A DNA stretch of 64,000 nt from VRUE01 sp963788975 (GTDB lineage Bacteria; Actinomycetota; Thermoleophilia; Solirubrobacterales; 70-9): the NCBI GenBank assembly GCA_963788975.1, contig CAWBIJ010000004.1:62001-126000 (forward strand), given 5' to 3'. The translations under genes and the position numbers were made by a program. The notes below the pieces were generated by a model. It did not search any database, had not been told where the DNA came from, and worked only from the letters and a program-made list of their open reading frames with translations. Of this stretch, positions 50,298-58,953 are shown piece after piece. How positions within the stretch are numbered: position 1 is the stretch's first letter; each line of letters opens with the position of its first letter.

Positions 50298-51827
50298 TTA
50301 TGCAGGCTCAGCCGCGGACGCCTCGGCACTTGGCGCAACCGGCTCGGCGTAGCCGGCATCCGCACCGTGGCCGCACTCGCCGGCTGCGGCGGTGCCGCGG
50401 GTGGGGATTGCTTCGATGCGGCGGCGCGGGTTCTCAATCCAGAGACCGGAGACGATGCCGCCGGCGATCATCAACACTCCGGCGATACCGATGCCGAGGT
50501 GAAAGGCGTCGGTGGAGGCCTCGGGGGCTGCCGCGGTCAGTGGGCCGGAGGCGATCTCGACGCCGGCGCCGGCGTCGAACTGGGCCGAGATCACGGCGCC
50601 GAGGACGGCGATCGCCAGCAGGCCGGCGACCCGGGAGACGCCGTTGTTGACGCCGGAGGCGATCCCCACCTGGCGCTCCTCGACCGAGTCGAGCACGGTC
50701 GCGGTGAGCGGCGCCACCGTCGCCGCCAGGCCGAGGCCGAAAACGACGATCGCGGGCAGCATGTCGGCGACGTAATTGGCATCGGCGTCGACCCGCAGCA
50801 GCAGGAGCAGCCCGATCCCGCCGACAATCGGGCCGAGGCACATCGGCATCCTCGGCCCCACGCCGGAGGCGATCCTGCCGAAGCGCGGCGAGAGGAGGAA
50901 GAGCAGCACCGAGATCGGCGTCGTCGCCAGGCCCGCCTCGAACGCCGAGTAGCCGGAGACCTGCTGCAGGTAGAGGCCGACGAAGAAGAGTCCGCCGATC
51001 AGGCCGGCGTAGGCGGTGAACGTGGTCAGGTTGGCGACGGCGAAGTTGCGGATCCTGAACAGGCCGAAGTCGAGCATCGGGTGCCGGGCGCGGGCCTCGC
51101 GGAGTACGAACAGAGCGAAGCAGGCCACTCCGGCAACCAGCGGGACCCAGACCAGCGGGTCGTCCCAACCGTGGGCCGATTGTTCGATCAGGGCGAAGAC
51201 CGGGCCCGCCAGACCGGCAGCCGAGAGCCCGATTCCCGCCCAATCGATGCCGCGAAACGCCTCCAGGTCGCGGCTCTCGCGCACCGCGTGCAGGGTCAAC
51301 ATCACGGTGAAGGCGATCAGGGGGATGTTGACCCAGAAGATCGCCCGCCAGGAGATGGCGTCGACCAGGGCGCCGCCGCCGGCCGGGCCGAGCACGGTCG
51401 CGATCCCGGTCCAGGCGGTCCAGGTGCCGACCGCCTTGCCGCGCGCCTCCCCCTCAAAGGTGGCGGCGACGATCGCCAAGGAGCCCGGCACCAGGAGCGC
51501 CCCGGCGATCCCCTGCAGTGCCCGGGCGGCGACCAGGAACTCGTCCGAAGGAGCGATCGCGCAGAGGACCGAGGTGGCGCCGAATGCGATCAGGCCGATC
51601 ACGAAGACCCGGCGCCGGCCGAACTGGTCGCCGAGCGAGCCGCCGACCAGGAGCAGCGAGACCATGGTGAGCATGTAGGCCTCGACCATCCACTGCTGCC
51701 CGGCGAGCCCGGCGTCGAGATCCTCCGCGACCGCAGGAAGCGCCACGTTGACCACGGTCCCGTCGAGGAAGACGACCGTCGAGCCGAGGATCGTCGCGAC
51801 CAGCGTCAGACGCTGCTGTCGGGTCAC
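50298..51827 (-). CDS. MFS drug/multidrug transporter (DHA2, EmrB/QacA family, ~14 TMS)
   Basis: GTG at 51827 gives 509 aa beginning VTRQQRLTLVATILGSTVVFLDGTVVNVALP (motif around FLDGTVVNVALPAVAEDL), the DHA2 signature. Motif A GGSLGDQFGRRRVFVIGL, motif C-like PAGGGALVDAISWRAIFWVNIP, and repeated helices to IAGVLMIAGGIVSGLWI follow. A ~45-residue Ala-rich cytoplasmic tail ends it. It is probably a proton-driven exporter of amphipathic compounds. Divergent from the secreted protein gene at 51882. Confidence 0.92.
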   Translation of the reverse strand: MTRQQRLTLVATILGSTVVFLDGTVVNVALPAVAEDLDAGLAGQQWMVEAYMLTMVSLLLVGGSLGDQFGRRRVFVIGLIAFGATSVLCAIAPSDEFLVAARALQGIAGALLVPGSLAIVAATFEGEARGKAVGTWTAWTGIATVLGPAGGGALVDAISWRAIFWVNIPLIAFTVMLTLHAVRESRDLEAFRGIDWAGIGLSAAGLAGPVFALIEQSAHGWDDPLVWVPLVAGVACFALFVLREARARHPMLDFGLFRIRNFAVANLTTFTAYAGLIGGLFFVGLYLQQVSGYSAFEAGLATTPISVLLFLLSPRFGRIASGVGPRMPMCLGPIVGGIGLLLLLRVDADANYVADMLPAIVVFGLGLAATVAPLTATVLDSVEERQVGIASGVNNGVSRVAGLLAIAVLGAVISAQFDAGAGVEIASGPLTAAAPEASTDAFHLGIGIAGVLMIAGGIVSGLWIENPRRRIEAIPTRGTAAAGECGHGADAGYAEPVAPSAEASAAEPA

Positions 51828-51881
51828 CCGAGTGAGCTTAGGGACCTCTGGCGGACTCTCATCCGTATCGAAGGCGAGACG

Positions 51882-52874
51882 ATGAGAAGCGGGAAGCTGC
51901 ATATGAGAGCGCTGACGGCGACCGCCTTGGCATTCGCCTGCTCTTGTGCCGTCGCGGTGCCCGCCGCGACGGCGAAGTTCCCCGGCATGTTCGGGGCCAA
52001 CGAAGTGTCGGCGCCCGGTTCTCCCCACCGCTACACGGTGCTCTCGCCCCGGACCGGCGACGACCGCCTCACGATCGTCGTCCAGATCGACTCCCGCCGA
52101 GGCCGAACCAGTCGCTGGTGGTACCTGCGCGGCGCTTATCAGGCGCCGCCTTCGACCTACAACGGTGGCGGCAGCGGGATCTCCGCAGACGGCGGCACCC
52201 TCGTCCTCGGTCGCTTCTCCTGGATCTACCCCCCGCGCAGCTCGGGCTTCGCAATCCTCGACACCCGCCTCAATCTCCGCCACCCGGCAGGGCCAGGCGA
52301 GCGCCGCCCCTCTCACGCGATCAAGCGAGTGAGCTTCCCGGACAGCTACACCTTCCACGCGATCTCGCCGGACGGCTCGACCGTCTACCTGAGCGAGCAC
52401 CTCGCGCGCTACGTCAGCGGACCCGTGCGGATCCGTGCCCTCGACGCAAGCAGCGGAGAGCTGCTGCCACTCGCCACGGTCGGCCCATCCACGAGGGAGA
52501 GGCGTGCGCGGGGCGTGCCGATCGCCCGAGCGACGAGTCGCGACGGTCGCTGGGCGTACACGCTCTACACCGGGTACAAGCCGCGGCCCGGACGCCTCTC
52601 GCTCACCCGCCGGGCCTTCGTCCATGCGCTCGACACGGTCACGGGGCGTGCTCACCGCGTCGAGCTCCCGCAACTCCAGGGGCACGTCAACCCCTTCAAC
52701 CTGGCTCTCCGGCTCGAGCCGCGCAACCACGAGCTGACTGTGCTCAGCGCTCCACCGTCCTTTCCGGCCTCACGACCGCTCGTGGCCGTCGACACGGAGC
52801 AGTTCGAGGCCATCGCGCCCGGGACGGCCGAAGTCCGGCTCGGAGCGTCGGCCCTCCTTGGGTGGGGATGGTGA
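51882..52874 (+). CDS. Secreted beta-propeller-like protein
   Basis: This 330-aa protein (ATG 51882; ATG 51903 possible) has a signal peptide ending near PAATAK. The mature part is rich in repeating strands with GISADGGTLVLGRFSW, TFHAISPDGSTVYLSEHL, ATSRDGRWAYTLYT, resembling YncE/WD40-type propeller blades. No specific family was recognised. It overlaps the next M14 peptidase gene by 7 nt, so they are translationally coupled. Confidence 0.8.
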   Translation: MRSGKLHMRALTATALAFACSCAVAVPAATAKFPGMFGANEVSAPGSPHRYTVLSPRTGDDRLTIVVQIDSRRGRTSRWWYLRGAYQAPPSTYNGGGSGISADGGTLVLGRFSWIYPPRSSGFAILDTRLNLRHPAGPGERRPSHAIKRVSFPDSYTFHAISPDGSTVYLSEHLARYVSGPVRIRALDASSGELLPLATVGPSTRERRARGVPIARATSRDGRWAYTLYTGYKPRPGRLSLTRRAFVHALDTVTGRAHRVELPQLQGHVNPFNLALRLEPRNHELTVLSAPPSFPASRPLVAVDTEQFEAIAPGTAEVRLGASALLGWGW

Positions 52875-53725
52875 GGATGCGCCGCTTCGACCTCCTCTTC
52901 GCGATCGCCGTGGGGGTGGGTGGGATCGTCCTGATCGCCACCGCGCGCTCGCAGCCGGCGACCCGGACCGGTGAGGCGCAGGTCGCGATAGCTCGCGACG
53001 ACCCGGGCCCGGCGGACGGCTTCCTCGACTTCGCCCAGACCCCACGCCGCCCCGGCAACCTGCTCGCCCGTCGCGGAGTCGCGGGGCGCTCCGCGGAAGG
53101 ACGCCCGATCGGGCTCCTGCAGCGAGGCGACCCCGCGATCAACGGCGAGGTGCTGGTCTTCGGCTGCGTCCACGGCGACGAGTGCGCGGCGAGGGAGATC
53201 CAGCCACTTGCGCCTGGCAGCGGCTGCCCAGACCCAGCCTCAGACGTCTACATCGTCCCCAACCTCAATCCGGATGGCTTCACCCTCGGCACCCGCCTCA
53301 ACGGCCGGGGGGTCGACCTCAACCGCAACTTCCCCGCCGGCTGGAAGCCGATCGGCAAGCGAGGGAGTCCGCAGTACTCGGGACCAAAACCGTTCTCGGA
53401 GCCCGAGACACGCCTCGCCGCCCGCATCGTCGAACGGCTGCGGCCCGAGGTGACGATCTGGTTCCACCAGCACTACGCGCCGGAGCCGCTGGTCCGCGCC
53501 TGGGGTCAGAGTGTCCCCACCGCGCGTCGCTTCGCCCGGCTGGCCAAGCTGCCCTTCCGCCGCCTCCCCTGGCTCGCGGGCACGGCGCCGCACTGGCAGA
53601 ACCATCGCTTTCCCGGCGCCGCCTCGTTCGTGGTCGAGGTGCCGCGCGGCACCCTTTCGGATCGTGAGCTGGGGCGGCTGGGAGGCGCGATCGTGCGCCT
53701 CGCGCGGGAAGTGGGCAAAGATTGA
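52868..53725 (+). CDS. Secreted/membrane M14-family zinc carboxypeptidase
   Basis: The 285-aa protein (ATG 52868 or 52877) has an N-terminal membrane helix. M14 metallopeptidase motifs follow: VHGDECAARE (zinc His and Glu), VPNLNPDGF, GVDLNRNFP (Arg of substrate site), WFHQHYAPE (third zinc His), and FVVEVPRG (catalytic Glu). Similar proteins (MpaA type) cleave murein-derived peptides; the specificity here is unknown. Confidence 0.88.
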   Translation: MVRMRRFDLLFAIAVGVGGIVLIATARSQPATRTGEAQVAIARDDPGPADGFLDFAQTPRRPGNLLARRGVAGRSAEGRPIGLLQRGDPAINGEVLVFGCVHGDECAAREIQPLAPGSGCPDPASDVYIVPNLNPDGFTLGTRLNGRGVDLNRNFPAGWKPIGKRGSPQYSGPKPFSEPETRLAARIVERLRPEVTIWFHQHYAPEPLVRAWGQSVPTARRFARLAKLPFRRLPWLAGTAPHWQNHRFPGAASFVVEVPRGTLSDRELGRLGGAIVRLAREVGKD

Positions 53726-53749
53726 GATGTCCCCCGGAAGAGGTGAGGG

Positions 53750-54322
53750 TTGGGTACTGAGAGCGGCACGGTCGAGCGGGTCGGTTGGCGAGAGCCGCAG
53801 TCAGCGGCTGAAGAAAGGAAGCTCGTCCGCGAGGCCCAGCGTGGATCCCGAAAGGCGATCACGGGCCTCTATGCCGCCCACTGGCGCCGCGCCCACCGGG
53901 CGGCGTACCTCGTTGTCCACGACGCCGCGGCGGCGGAGGACATCGCCCAGGACGCCTTTCTCGCCGCGATCGACGCGATCGACCGCTTCGACCGCCGCCG
54001 CCCCTTCGGCCCCTGGCTGCACCGGATCGTCGTCAACCGGGCGATCGACTGGGGACGGCGGGAGGCGCTACGGCGCACGGCCGACGACCCGACTTCGCAC
54101 CCCGACGCCTCACCGCCACCGGAAGCCGTCGGCGAGGACCTGATGGCGGCGCTCGCACAACTCTCGGTCGACCAGCGCGCGGTGGTCGTGCTCAGGTATC
54201 TGCTCGACTACAAGCCGGGCGAGATCGGGCGCATGCTCGAGCTGCCGCGCGGAACGGTCAACTCGCGGCTGCGACGCGCCCTCGACCGGCTCGGCGACCT
54301 GCTCGGGGAGGCGGAACGGTGA
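53750..54322 (+). CDS. ECF-type RNA polymerase sigma factor
   Basis: This 190-aa protein has sigma region 2 (LYAAHWRRAHRAAYLVVHDAAAAEDIAQDAFLAAIDAIDRFD, PFGPWLHRIVVNRAIDWGRR) and region 4 (LSVDQRAVVVLRYLLDYKPGEIGRMLELPRGTVNSRLRRALDRL). No region 1 or 3 is seen, so it is an ECF factor. A TTG start at 53750 is used. The next gene overlaps by 4 nt and encodes a single-pass membrane protein that may be its regulator. Confidence 0.9.
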   Translation: MGTESGTVERVGWREPQSAAEERKLVREAQRGSRKAITGLYAAHWRRAHRAAYLVVHDAAAAEDIAQDAFLAAIDAIDRFDRRRPFGPWLHRIVVNRAIDWGRREALRRTADDPTSHPDASPPPEAVGEDLMAALAQLSVDQRAVVVLRYLLDYKPGEIGRMLELPRGTVNSRLRRALDRLGDLLGEAER

Positions 54323-55545
54323 ACGAGAACCGCCTGCGAGCGCTGCTGTGGGAGACGCCGGTCCCGGATGCGGACGAGGCGGAGCGCCGCGGCCGGCAGC
54401 TGGTCGAGACCGCGTTCGAGCAGCGCGGACCGCGCCGAGCGCCGACGCTGCCCCGCCTCGCCGTGACCTTCGCCGCGGCCACGCTGCTCGCCGCCCTTCT
54501 CCTCACCCCGGCGGGGGCGGCGGTGCGCGACTGGATCGACGACGCCCTCACGGTCGGCGTGCGCGACGCCGAGCCGGCCCTGACCGAGATCCCCGGCGGC
54601 GGGCGGCTGCTGGTCAGCTCGCCGGAGGGGTCCTGGGTCGTCCAGCCCGACGGCTCCCGCCGCCTGCTCGGCGAGTACCCGGAGGCGACCTGGTCGCCCC
54701 GTGGCCTGTTCGTGGCTGCCGCCTCTGGCCGCAGGCTGACCGCGGTCGAGCCGGACGGGACCGTGCGCTGGTCGCTCTCGGTCGATGCGCCGGTGACCGA
54801 TGCGCGCTGGTCGCCCTCGGGGGTCCGGATCGCCTACCTGACCACCACATATCGAACCGGCTCCACGCTTCGGGTGGTAGCCGGAGACGGCACCGGCGAC
54901 GCGCTGATCGACCGGCGCGTGGCCCCCGTGGCGCCGGCCTGGTTGCCGCTGGGGCCGCACCTGCTTGCCTACGTCGACGCCGGGGGCATGCTGCGGATCG
55001 TCAACCCCGACACCGCCGAGACCTTTGGCTCTTCCCCCGCCTCACGCGAAGCCGTGGAGCTCGATTGGGCCCGCGACGGCTCCCGGCTGCTCGAAGCGAC
55101 GCCGCGCGCGCTGCGGCTTCGCGACGTCACCGTCAGCAAGCTGGCCGCGCGGCTGAGCCTGGGACCGCCCCGCCGTGTCGCCTTGCCGTCCGCCGCCACG
55201 GTGAGGACCGCCGCCTTCTCGCCCGATGGCCACTCCCTCGCGGTCCTCCTCCAGCGGCCCGCGCGAGGTCGGCAGCCGGCGCACAGCGAGCTCTACCTCA
55301 TGAACTCCGCCGGCACTTCCCAGCGCCTGCTCTTCACCGGTCCAGGGTTGCTGTCCAGCCTCGACTGGTCGCCGAACGGGTCGCGCCTGCTGATCGCCTG
55401 GCCGGACGCCGACCAGTGGCTCTTCATCCCGGCGGAGAGCCGGAGCCGGGCGCGGGCGATCGGCGGGATCTCCAGAGAGTTCTCTCCCGGCTCGCCAGAG
55501 CGCGCCGTCTTCCCCCTGATCGACGGCTGGTGCTGCGAGCGCTGA
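54319..55545 (+). CDS. Membrane-anchored TolB-like propeller protein, putative sigma-factor partner
   Basis: The 408-aa protein has an N-terminal ~45-residue cytoplasmic part, one membrane helix (LAVTFAAATLLAALLLTPAGAAV) and an extracytoplasmic domain with TolB/WD40-type repeats (ATWSPRGLFVAAAS, ARWSPSGVRIAYL, ELDWARDGSRLL, TAAFSPDGHSLAVLL, SLDWSPNGSRLLIAW). The 4-nt overlap with the sigma gene suggests it is an anti-sigma factor sensing envelope conditions. No ZAS (HxxxCxxC) motif was seen, so this is inference. Confidence 0.75.
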   Translation: MNENRLRALLWETPVPDADEAERRGRQLVETAFEQRGPRRAPTLPRLAVTFAAATLLAALLLTPAGAAVRDWIDDALTVGVRDAEPALTEIPGGGRLLVSSPEGSWVVQPDGSRRLLGEYPEATWSPRGLFVAAASGRRLTAVEPDGTVRWSLSVDAPVTDARWSPSGVRIAYLTTTYRTGSTLRVVAGDGTGDALIDRRVAPVAPAWLPLGPHLLAYVDAGGMLRIVNPDTAETFGSSPASREAVELDWARDGSRLLEATPRALRLRDVTVSKLAARLSLGPPRRVALPSAATVRTAAFSPDGHSLAVLLQRPARGRQPAHSELYLMNSAGTSQRLLFTGPGLLSSLDWSPNGSRLLIAWPDADQWLFIPAESRSRARAIGGISREFSPGSPERAVFPLIDGWCCER

Positions 55546-56328
55546 TCAGGCACCGGCGCCCTCGACCTCGCGCAGTTGCTGGGCCGGGGTGAAGAAGTTG
55601 CGATAGGCGAGCGCCGTCGCGACGAGACCGGCGATCGCGACGCTGCCGAGCAGTGTGTAGAGGAGGATCAGCTGCAGCCGCACCGCATCGGTCGGATCGG
55701 CGCCGGCGAGCAGCATCCCCACCATCGTCCCCGGGAAGAAGATCAGCCCGGTCGTCTTGGTCGAGTCGACCAGGGCGATCATCCCGGAGCGAAGGGCGCG
55801 GCGGACGAACGGAGCCGCGGCTTCCTGCGCCGTCGCTCCCAGCGCCAGCGTCGCCTCTATCTTCGCCCGCGCCTCGGTCAGCTCGTCACCGAGCCGGTTG
55901 AGCGCGACTGCGGAAGCCGTCATCGCGTTTCCGATCACCATCCCGCCGACCGGGACCAGGTAGCGCGGGGTCGCTTCGAAAACGCCGAGGGCGACGACCA
56001 GCGCAAGCGTGCTCCCGCCGGCAAGCGCCAGGCCGATCAGCAGCGGCCAGAAGGCATCCGGCACCTTGCTGGCGCGATGGCGGGCGGTGAGAGCGCCGAA
56101 CAGCACCATCGCGGCAAGAAGCACCAACACGAGCCAGATCGTGTCTGCCTCGAAGATCAGCTCGATCGCGTAGCCGATCGCGGTCAGCTGCACAAAGGAG
56201 CGGACCGTGGCGACGACGATGTCCCGCTCGAGATCCGCCTTGCGCCAGAACGAGATCGCTATGGCGAGGGCGACGAGGGAGAGGCTGGCGACGACCTCCC
56301 CGAGCGAGACCTGGATCGAGGTGCTCAC
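55546..56328 (-). CDS. fetB: ABC transporter permease, FetB/YbbM family
   Basis: This 260-aa membrane protein from GTG 56328 matches FetB: LAIAISFWRKADLERDIVVATVRSFVQLTAIGYAIELIF, ARHRASKVPDAFWPLLIGL, GMVIGNAMTASAVALNRLGDEL, IEATLALGATAQEAAAPFVRRALRSGMIALVDSTKTTGL, FPGTMVGMLLAGADPTDAV. FetAB is an iron exporter involved in oxidative-stress resistance in E. coli. It overlaps fetA by 4 nt. The open frame extends upstream into fetA in another frame. Confidence 0.9.
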   Translation of the reverse strand: MSTSIQVSLGEVVASLSLVALAIAISFWRKADLERDIVVATVRSFVQLTAIGYAIELIFEADTIWLVLVLLAAMVLFGALTARHRASKVPDAFWPLLIGLALAGGSTLALVVALGVFEATPRYLVPVGGMVIGNAMTASAVALNRLGDELTEARAKIEATLALGATAQEAAAPFVRRALRSGMIALVDSTKTTGLIFFPGTMVGMLLAGADPTDAVRLQLILLYTLLGSVAIAGLVATALAYRNFFTPAQQLREVEGAGA

Positions 56329-56981
56329 GCCAGCACCTGCTCGAGCGGACCGGCATCGACCGCGCGCCCGTCCTCCAACCGCACGACCCAGTCGCCCAGT
56401 CGCCGCGCCTGCTCGGGATCGTGGGTAACGAGGACGAGCGAGATCTTGAGCTGTCGACGTAGCTTGACGAGTGTCGCCTCGACCGCGTCGCGAGTCGCGT
56501 GGTCGAGGGCCGAGGTCGGCTCGTCGAGCAGCAGAACATCCGGTGCCTGGGCGAGCGAACGAGCGAGCATCGCCCGCTGCTGCTCGCCGACTGAGAGCTT
56601 GGAGACTTCCCTTCCCGCGAGCTCGGGATCGAGGCCGGCGAGGCGCAGGCAGCGACTTGCGTCGAGCCCCTCCCCCGCCAGCTCGGCGGCATAGCGCAGG
56701 TTCGACTCCACGGTCCCCGCGAGCAGCGCCGGCAGTTGCGGGACCAGCGAGACTTCGCGCCGCAGCCGCAGCGGGTCGTATCCGACCAGCGGACGACCGC
56801 GATAGGCGATCTCGCCGCCGTCGGGATCGGCGAGCCGGTTGAGCAGGCGCAGCAAGGTCGACTTGCCGCTGCCGGAAGGGCCGACTATCGCCGTCGCCCC
56901 ACTCGGCATCCCGGCGCTGACCGAGTCGAGGACCCGGCGCCCGCCGCGCGTGAAGCCGACGTCGCTGAGCTCGAAGAGCAC
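56325..56981 (-). CDS. fetA: ABC transporter ATP-binding protein, FetA family
   Basis: The 218-aa protein from GTG 56981 has Walker A GPSGSGKSTLLRLLNRL, Q-loop RLRREVSLVPQLPALLAGTV, signature KLSVGEQQRAMLARSLA (LSVGE variant of LSGGQ), Walker B VLLLDEPTSALD and H-loop LVTHDPEQA. The Pxx QLPALLAG segment matches FetA. Upstream in-frame starts (e.g. 57095) would overlap the divergent ku gene. Confidence 0.88.
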   Translation of the reverse strand: MLFELSDVGFTRGGRRVLDSVSAGMPSGATAIVGPSGSGKSTLLRLLNRLADPDGGEIAYRGRPLVGYDPLRLRREVSLVPQLPALLAGTVESNLRYAAELAGEGLDASRCLRLAGLDPELAGREVSKLSVGEQQRAMLARSLAQAPDVLLLDEPTSALDHATRDAVEATLVKLRRQLKISLVLVTHDPEQARRLGDWVVRLEDGRAVDAGPLEQVLA

Positions 56982-57082
56982 CGCTGCATGATCCCCCACC
57001 GCTCGCAAGATGCCTGCCGTCCCGCCTGGCTGCTTGCCGGCGCCGGTGAGCGGCTGGAACAATCCGGGTAGGTGATCTGCTG

Positions 57083-57973
57083 ATGGCGAGAGCAATTTGG
57101 AGCGGTTCGGTCAGCTTCGGGCTCCTCAACGTGCCCGTGAAGCTCTACAGCGCCGTGGCCCGGCGCAGCATCGGCCTGCGTGAGATCCGCGAGTCCGACG
57201 GGACCCGGATCCGACACCGGCGAGTCGCAGAAGGGACCGACGAGGAGGTCCCCTACGAGAAGATCATCAAGGCCTACGAGATCTCCAAGGACCGCTACGT
57301 GCCGCTGACCAAAGAAGAGCTGGAGGCGCTGGCGCCGGAGAAGAGCCGCGCAATCGAGGTGCTCGACTTCGTCGACCTCGAGGAGATTGACCCGATCTAC
57401 TTCGACAGCCCCTACTACCTCGGCCCCGCCGAGGGCGCCGAGAAGGCCTACTCGCTGCTGACCCGAGCGATGGAGGAGTCGGGCAAGGTCGCGATCGCCC
57501 GCTTTGTCTTCCGCAACAAGGAGCACCTGGCGGCGCTGCGACCTTCGGGCGACGCTCTCACCCTGACCACGATGCGCTTCGCCGACGAGGTCGTGCCGAC
57601 CTCGGAGCTCGAGGACGTACTGCCAACCGGGAAGCCGAAAGTCGCCAAACGTGAGGTCGAGATGGCCGAACAGCTGATCGAGTCGCTGACCCGCAGCTTC
57701 GACCCCGGCGCCTACCGCGACGAGTACCGTGAGCAGCTGCTGGCACTGATCGAACGCAAGGCCGAAGGCAAGGACGTGCTCGCCGCCCCGGAGGCCGAGA
57801 CGCCGAAGCCGACCAAGGCGCCCGACCTGATGGCCGCGCTCGAGGAAAGCATCGCTGCCGTCAAGGGCAAGAGCGACGGCAAGCCGGCGAAGCCAGCCGC
57901 TAAGAAACGCCGCGCGCCGGCCAAGAAAGCCACGGCCAAACGCTCGCGGGCCAAGTCGAAGTCCTCCAAGTAA
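57083..57973 (+). CDS. ku: Non-homologous end-joining protein Ku
   Basis: Bacterial Ku binds DNA ends and recruits LigD. The 296-aa protein begins MARAIWSGSVSFGLLNVPVKLYSA, has the core domain through LEEIDPIYFDSPYYLGP, MRFADEVVP, and a Lys/Ala-rich C-terminal tail (KPAKPAAKKRRAPAKKATAK) that typically binds DNA. It lies 3 nt before the LigD polymerase gene. No ligase domain is nearby. Confidence 0.96.
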   Translation: MARAIWSGSVSFGLLNVPVKLYSAVARRSIGLREIRESDGTRIRHRRVAEGTDEEVPYEKIIKAYEISKDRYVPLTKEELEALAPEKSRAIEVLDFVDLEEIDPIYFDSPYYLGPAEGAEKAYSLLTRAMEESGKVAIARFVFRNKEHLAALRPSGDALTLTTMRFADEVVPTSELEDVLPTGKPKVAKREVEMAEQLIESLTRSFDPGAYRDEYREQLLALIERKAEGKDVLAAPEAETPKPTKAPDLMAALEESIAAVKGKSDGKPAKPAAKKRRAPAKKATAKRSRAKSKSSK

Positions 57974-57976
57974 GCG

Positions 57977-58894
57977 GTGGGCGAAGACCGCCACGTCCAG
58001 GTCGAAGGGCGTGAGCTGAAGCTCACCAACCTCGACAAGATCCTCTACCCGCAGGCAGGGTTCAGCAAGGGCGAGGTGATCGACTACTACGCCAAGGTGG
58101 CACCGGCGATGATCCCCCACCTGGCCGGGCGGGCGCTGACCCTGAGGCGCTTTCCGGAAGGGGTCGACGACAGCGAGGGAGCGTTCTTCGAGAAGCGCTG
58201 CCCGAAACACCGGCCTGAGTGGGTTAGGACTGCCCGGGTGCCCGCCGGCCCCAACACCGGCGAGATCGACTACTGCGTCTGCGAGGACCTGCCGACCCTG
58301 GTCTGGATGGCGCAGCTGGCCTCGATCGAGCTACATCCATCGCTCTCCCTGGCCAAGAAGCTCGACCGGCCCACCGTGCTCGTCTTCGACCTCGACCCCG
58401 GCCCGCCCGCCAACGTGCTCGACTGCTGCCGGGTGGCGCTGCGGCTGCGTGAGCTGTTCGGCCACTTCGAGGTCGAGTGCTTCCCGAAGACATCGGGCTC
58501 GAAGGGGATGCAGGTCTACGCCCCGCTCAACAACGGCGAGGTCACCTACGAGGAGACCAAGCCGCTGGCCCGGGCGATCGCCCAACTGCTCGAGAAGCAG
58601 ACCCCGAAAGAGGTCGTCTCGAAAATGAAAAAGGCCGAGCGCAAAGGCAAGGTCTTCGTCGACTGGTCGCAGAACCACGAAACCAAAACCACGATCGCCG
58701 TCTACTCGCTGCGGGCGCGAGAGCAGCCGACAGCCTCCACGCCGATCACCTGGAAAGAGGTCGAGCGGGCGCTCGACAAAGGCGACGCCGACTCACTCGT
58801 CTTCGAAGCCGGCGACGTGCTCAAGCGAGTCGAGAAGCACGGCGACCTCTTCGCCCCCGTACTCGAGCTAAAGCAGAAGCTGCCCGAGCTATAG
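57977..58894 (+). CDS. ligD: LigD-type DNA primase-polymerase (AEP) domain protein
   Basis: This 305-aa stand-alone polymerase domain has LTNLDKILYPQAGFSKGEVIDYY, FEKRCPKHRPEWV, the catalytic DLDPG in LVFDLDPGPPANVLD, SGSKGMQVYAPLN, and WSQNHETKTTIAVYSLRAR. It fills gaps during end joining. The nuclease and ligase modules of full LigD are absent, so a separate ATP-dependent ligase must be encoded elsewhere. The start is GTG 57977. Confidence 0.94.
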   Translation: MGEDRHVQVEGRELKLTNLDKILYPQAGFSKGEVIDYYAKVAPAMIPHLAGRALTLRRFPEGVDDSEGAFFEKRCPKHRPEWVRTARVPAGPNTGEIDYCVCEDLPTLVWMAQLASIELHPSLSLAKKLDRPTVLVFDLDPGPPANVLDCCRVALRLRELFGHFEVECFPKTSGSKGMQVYAPLNNGEVTYEETKPLARAIAQLLEKQTPKEVVSKMKKAERKGKVFVDWSQNHETKTTIAVYSLRAREQPTASTPITWKEVERALDKGDADSLVFEAGDVLKRVEKHGDLFAPVLELKQKLPEL

Positions 58895-58896
58895 AT

Positions 58897-58929
58897 CGAT
58901 CTGGGATTGCCGCATGCAATCCCAGATCG
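58897..58929. terminator. Terminator hairpin after ligD
   Basis: A perfect 14-bp stem, CGATCTGGGATTGC / GCAATCCCAGATCG with a 5-nt loop, lies 3 nt after the ligD stop. It separates ligD from the convergent AT-rich gene at 58954 and can act in both orientations. Confidence 0.82.
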
Positions 58930-58953
58930 AAAATGAAGCGACTTAGCGATTGG

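Noticed and set aside
50232..51881. Long plus-strand open frame leading into the secreted propeller-like gene
   Set aside because: Most of it is antisense to the MFS transporter. Only the part from ATG 51882 has a signal peptide and protein-like composition.
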